NCBI GenBank assembly: GCA_964390905.1
Contig: CAYMLO010000024.1
Coordinates: forward strand, 15,076 to 79,075
DNA length: 64,000 nt
Direction: 5' to 3'
Source of the DNA: JAFGLZ01 sp964390905
GTDB lineage: Bacteria > Planctomycetota > Phycisphaerae > UBA1845 > JAFGLZ01
Made by a program: the position numbers and the translations under genes. Below the pieces are notes generated by a model that did not search any database, was not told where the DNA came from, and saw only the letters and a list, made by a program, of their open reading frames with translations. Each line of letters begins with the position of its first letter. Position 1 is the first letter of the stretch. Below are positions 61,450 to 64,000 of the stretch, one piece after another.

Positions 61450-62973
61450 CTACTTGCCGAACCAGTGCTTGAAGAACTGCTCGGGCCAGTAGAGGTAGGC
61501 GCTGAGGGCCGTGCCGGCGGCGGTGCCGGCCAGGAGGATAAACTTGGTCAGGATGATGATCCGGTTGAAGCGTCTGAGCTTCTTGGGCTCGGCCGCCAGG
61601 GCGCGGACGAAGGCCATGCGCGACGCGATGCTGCTGTGACGCCAACTCCGCTGGTTCGGCGGGATGCCGTTGAGCACGGCGATCCGGTGCAACGACTCGG
61701 CAAAGATGTCGGCTGCGGCGGGGCAAAGGGCCTTGCGATCGGGTTTCTGGCCGTCCGGCGGATGGTGTATGCGGCAGACCCGGTCGCAGGACTCGATGTC
61801 GTCGCCCACACACCGGACCCCGAACACGTCGGCCTGACGCTCGAAGCGACGCGAGACCCAGCCGAAACCGAACAGCCAGCAGATTGCCACCATCGTCATC
61901 GCCGTCAGGTCGACCACGCTGTTCCATTCCGTCCGCGAGACGCTCAGCCACTTCCGCGCGTCTTGATACGGCACGTACGTCCAGATCAGCAGCAACACGC
62001 CCCCGACCAGCAGCATGCTCAGGGCGGCAAACAGGAACAGGAAATGGAGGTGCAGGTGCTTGACGTGGCCGGCCTCGTGACCGAAGACGGCCTCGACCTG
62101 CTCGTCCTTCATCGTCTCCAGCAGCCCGTCGCTCAGCAGGATGTAGCGGACGGCGGGGAGCAGGCCCATCACGCAGCCGTTGACCACCACGCCGTCGCTC
62201 TGCCAGATCAGGATCTCCCGGTAGCGCATGCGGATGCGGTTGCAGATCCGCTGCAGCCGCTCACGCAGGGCCGTGGGCGGCAGGACCCGCGTGCTCCAGA
62301 CGTATCGCAGGATCACCGGCGAGATCAGGAACATCAATCCCGCCGCCACCATCAGCGCCGCCTGCTCGGCGTAGTCGAAGTGGGTCCAGCGGTAGAGCTG
62401 CATCGAGTACTTGTCGGCCAGGTCGTAGGCGGCCAGGAACCCCGTCATGGGCACGACCATCAGCAGGAGCTGAAAGCGGATGTTGAACAGGAGGTACTCG
62501 CCGAGGCGCCAGATCCGCCGTCCCCCGCCATCTTGCCCGCGGTCGGCGGCCAGGGCGCGGATGGCACGTTCGGCCGGGTACTGAGCCGTCCAACAAAGGA
62601 TCGCCCCCAGGAAGAACGGCGTCAGGGCGACCAGATCGTCGATGGCGATCAGGTTCTTGAGTCGCCAGTGATTTCGGACCACGACCATCCACGGGGTGAG
62701 CAGGACGTCCACCGCGATGGACATCAGCAGCAGCGTTCGCAGGACCATGCCGAACCGTGCGAACAGCCGTTGGGCGGGGTCGGCGTTCCAGGGCTCCCGC
62801 CCGAGCCGACGCACGACCCACAGCGAGGACGCCGCGGCCAGCAAGACAATCACCACCACCTGGCCGGCGACGACGACGTACGTCAGCCACGTCGCGTCAA
62901 ACAGCCACCACGACCGGGTGGGCGTCCGCGCGCTGAGGACCAAGGCGAAAGCGGCGATAACGATGAAATGCAT
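61450..62973 (-). CDS. M48-family (HtpX/Ste24-like) membrane zinc metallopeptidase
   Basis: 507 aa from ATG 62973 (MHFIVIAAFALVLS). At least seven helices: two at the N-terminus, several in the middle, two after the active site and one at the end. Zn motif FGHEAGHVKHLHLHF (HExxH form, about residue 308), followed after about 80 residues by RRFERQADVFGVR, whose Glu/Asp region gives the third ligand. It would degrade or process membrane proteins. Longer than HtpX (about 290) because of N-terminal helices, as in several planctomycete M48 proteins. Confidence 0.85.
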   Translation of the reverse strand: MHFIVIAAFALVLSARTPTRSWWLFDATWLTYVVVAGQVVVIVLLAAASSLWVVRRLGREPWNADPAQRLFARFGMVLRTLLLMSIAVDVLLTPWMVVVRNHWRLKNLIAIDDLVALTPFFLGAILCWTAQYPAERAIRALAADRGQDGGGRRIWRLGEYLLFNIRFQLLLMVVPMTGFLAAYDLADKYSMQLYRWTHFDYAEQAALMVAAGLMFLISPVILRYVWSTRVLPPTALRERLQRICNRIRMRYREILIWQSDGVVVNGCVMGLLPAVRYILLSDGLLETMKDEQVEAVFGHEAGHVKHLHLHFLFLFAALSMLLVGGVLLLIWTYVPYQDARKWLSVSRTEWNSVVDLTAMTMVAICWLFGFGWVSRRFERQADVFGVRCVGDDIESCDRVCRIHHPPDGQKPDRKALCPAAADIFAESLHRIAVLNGIPPNQRSWRHSSIASRMAFVRALAAEPKKLRRFNRIIILTKFILLAGTAAGTALSAYLYWPEQFFKHWFGK

Positions 62974-63109
62974 GGTCCGTCCGCGATCCTCGAAGAGGAG
63001 GGCTCGACACTCCCCCTGGGCCAATCCTCGCAGGACCATTCTAGCCGAGGCGGGACGCGGGCTACAAGACCAGCTCGCCCGATCACCCCACTCCGCATGC
63101 CTCGCTTAG

Positions 63110-63129
63110 CCCCGCCGCGTGCGGCGGGG
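63110..63129. terminator. Compact GC hairpin, possible trpS terminator
   Basis: CCCCGCCG pairs with CGGCGGGG (63110-63117, 63122-63129) around CGTG. No T-tract follows in either direction, so it may be a dispersed repeat. Confidence 0.35.
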
Positions 63130-63236
63130 GACCGGGCCGGGGACGGCCCGGCTCCGCGCGGATGCACGCGGCCCCGCTAAACGGTGGATACGCCCAGCAG
63201 ACCCACATGACCGTGCACGGATCCGCGCCACCGTGG

Positions 63237-63280
63237 CACGGGCGTCTCGCCCGTGATGGTTCATGGGCAAGATGCCCATG
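63237..63280. repeat. Double palindrome, REP-like
   Basis: Two hairpins in tandem, six bases apart: CACGGGCG-TCT-CGCCCGTG (63237-63255) and CATGGGCA-AGA-TGCCCATG (63262-63280). Both stems are 8 bp and perfect, both loops are 3 nt, and the arms share C-A-C/T-G-G-G-C. This looks like a dispersed bacterial interspersed element. Confidence 0.75.
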
Positions 63281-63321
63281 CTACGTGCTTAGACCTGGCG
63301 TGCCTGCCTTGGCGGTTCGGT

Positions 63322-64000
63322 TCATGCCGCGCGGATGAACCCCAGGGCGTCGTGGACCCGGGCGAGCGTGACGTTCGCCCGCTCGCGTGCCGCCTGGGCG
63401 CCGCGCTCCAGGATCGCCGCGATCGCCGCCTGGTCAGCGCGAATCTCGGCGAACCGCTGCTGCACGGGCTCCAGGATCGCGATCACGGCGTCGGCGAGGT
63501 CGGCCTTGAACCGCCCGTATCCGCTGCCGGCGAAGCGTTGTTCGATGGCCTCAAACGGCTCGCCCGTGACGCCGGAGAATATCGTCATCAGGTTGGCGAT
63601 ACCGGGTCGGTCCGGGGCGTACGTGACGGCGTCGCCCGAGTCGGTGACGGCCCGCTTGATCTTGCGCCGAACCGTGTCGGCGTCGTCCAGCAACGCGATG
63701 TATCCGTTGGGGTCCGGGTCGGACTTGGACATCTTTCGGGTCGGTTCCTGCAGGCTCATGATCCGCGCGCCGACCTCGGGCACGTAGGGCTCGGGCACGG
63801 TGAAGATCTCGCCGTGCAGGTTGTTGAACCGCCTGGCCAGCGTCCGCGTCAGCTCCAGGTGCTGTCGTTGGTCGTCGCCGACCGGCACCAGGTCGGTGCG
63901 GTAGAGCAGGATGTCGGCCGCCATGAGCACGGGGTAGTCGAGCAGCCCGGCGTTGACGTCCTGCTCGTGTCGCCTGGCCTTGTCCTTGAACTGCGTCATG
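63322..64000 (-). CDS. trpS: Tryptophan--tRNA ligase, C-terminal part (5' end beyond the window)
   Basis: The last 225 or so residues are present. TQFKDKARR, VNAGLLDYPVLMAADILLY, VPVGDDQRQHLELTRTLARR and KMSKSDPDPNGYIALLDD (KMSKS loop) are clear class I TrpRS signatures. The N-terminal HIGH motif lies outside. The anticodon-binding part GVTGEPFEAIEQRFAGSGYG and C-terminal helices are intact. The enzyme charges tRNA-Trp in the cytoplasm. Confidence 0.96.
   Translation of the reverse strand, partial: MTQFKDKARRHEQDVNAGLLDYPVLMAADILLYRTDLVPVGDDQRQHLELTRTLARRFNNLHGEIFTVPEPYVPEVGARIMSLQEPTRKMSKSDPDPNGYIALLDDADTVRRKIKRAVTDSGDAVTYAPDRPGIANLMTIFSGVTGEPFEAIEQRFAGSGYGRFKADLADAVIAILEPVQQRFAEIRADQAAIAAILERGAQAARERANVTLARVHDALGFIRAA

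Larger units (their letters stand above)
62974..63321. other. Intergenic region with palindromic repeats
   Basis: 348 bp between M48 peptidase start and trpS stop, both leftward. It contains a compact hairpin (63110-63129), a GC-rich imperfect stem (63132-63151, CCGGGCC/GGCCCGG) and the two hairpins at 63237-63280. The peptidase promoter should be near 62990-63080. No gene seen. Confidence 0.45.

Noticed and set aside
60970..63180. 736-codon open frame on the + strand
   Set aside because: Antisense to the M48 peptidase with its HEAGH motif and helices; the product is His/Arg/Gln-rich without any domain.
1..64000. CRISPR arrays, toxin-antitoxin pairs, restriction systems or phage genes
   Set aside because: I found no regularly spaced repeats and no protein with such motifs; the only transposase is the broken IS110.

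Overview
This is a GC-rich 64 kb stretch of bacterial chromosome, most likely from a Planctomycetota genome, probably of the Phycisphaerae or a near relative. Several things point there: two small membrane proteins ending in the CxxCG-x-LR-x8-CPECG zinc ribbon common in that phylum, a PEP-CTERM protein, an lpxC-fabZ fusion, PQQ-like propeller proteins, a DUF1573 protein, and many secreted multidomain carbohydrate proteins. The lipid A and LPS export genes show a Gram-negative type outer membrane. There are no rRNA genes, CRISPR arrays or phage genes, and I recognised no tRNA. TAG, TGA and TAA are all used as normal stops.

Layout. 1-2.7 kb: start of a PfkB-type sugar kinase (cut by the window edge) and four tandem small secreted paralogues. 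3-8 kb: two secreted propeller proteins, one carrying a methyltransferase-like domain, the other a chain of adhesion-type modules. 8-13.8 kb: a leftward unit with a PhoPQ-related hydrolase, two zinc-ribbon membrane proteins and a sugar ABC importer (binding lipoprotein and two permeases, no ATPase). 14-17.3 kb: a divergent oxidoreductase and an aminotransferase/amidohydrolase pair. 17.4-19.7 kb: three unrecognised membrane or surface proteins. 20-24 kb: a tightly overlapping DUF1573-rhodanese-MauE operon, rplU, and a secreted coiled-coil protein. 24-25.6 kb: a porin. 26-28.5 kb: two leader-sharing lipoproteins, a lipid-type methyltransferase and a degenerate LpxL-like acyltransferase.

28.7-38.5 kb is the envelope core: lptD, two Skp/OmpH chaperones, lpxD, lpxC-fabZ, lpxA, a Gfo/Idh oxidoreductase fused to lpxA by a GTGA overlap (possibly GnnA-like), and an amidohydrolase. 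38.5-44.3 kb holds a flippase, a glycosyltransferase-like protein and a TMTC-like TPR membrane protein whose first codons lie in a perfect 22-bp palindrome. 44.4-58.6 kb is a glycan region: GH101-like protein, HpaI aldolase, DUF2723 membrane protein, two amidohydrolases, a heparinase II/III-like lyase, a kelch protein and a broken GH43-like gene. 59-60.2 kb is a broken IS110 element, followed by a PEP-CTERM protein, an M48 peptidase and the 3' part of trpS.

The most unusual signals are: the palindrome that serves as a gene start; two TAG codons at expected tryptophan positions in neighbouring genes; two families with conserved leaders and diverged bodies; two membrane paralogues separated in one frame by a single TGA with a probable CTG start; short-period 7- and 8-bp repeat tracts in gene-upstream gaps; and a hairpin that hides the IS110 ribosome binding site. 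I see no single gene set that is clearly a new defence or biosynthetic system.
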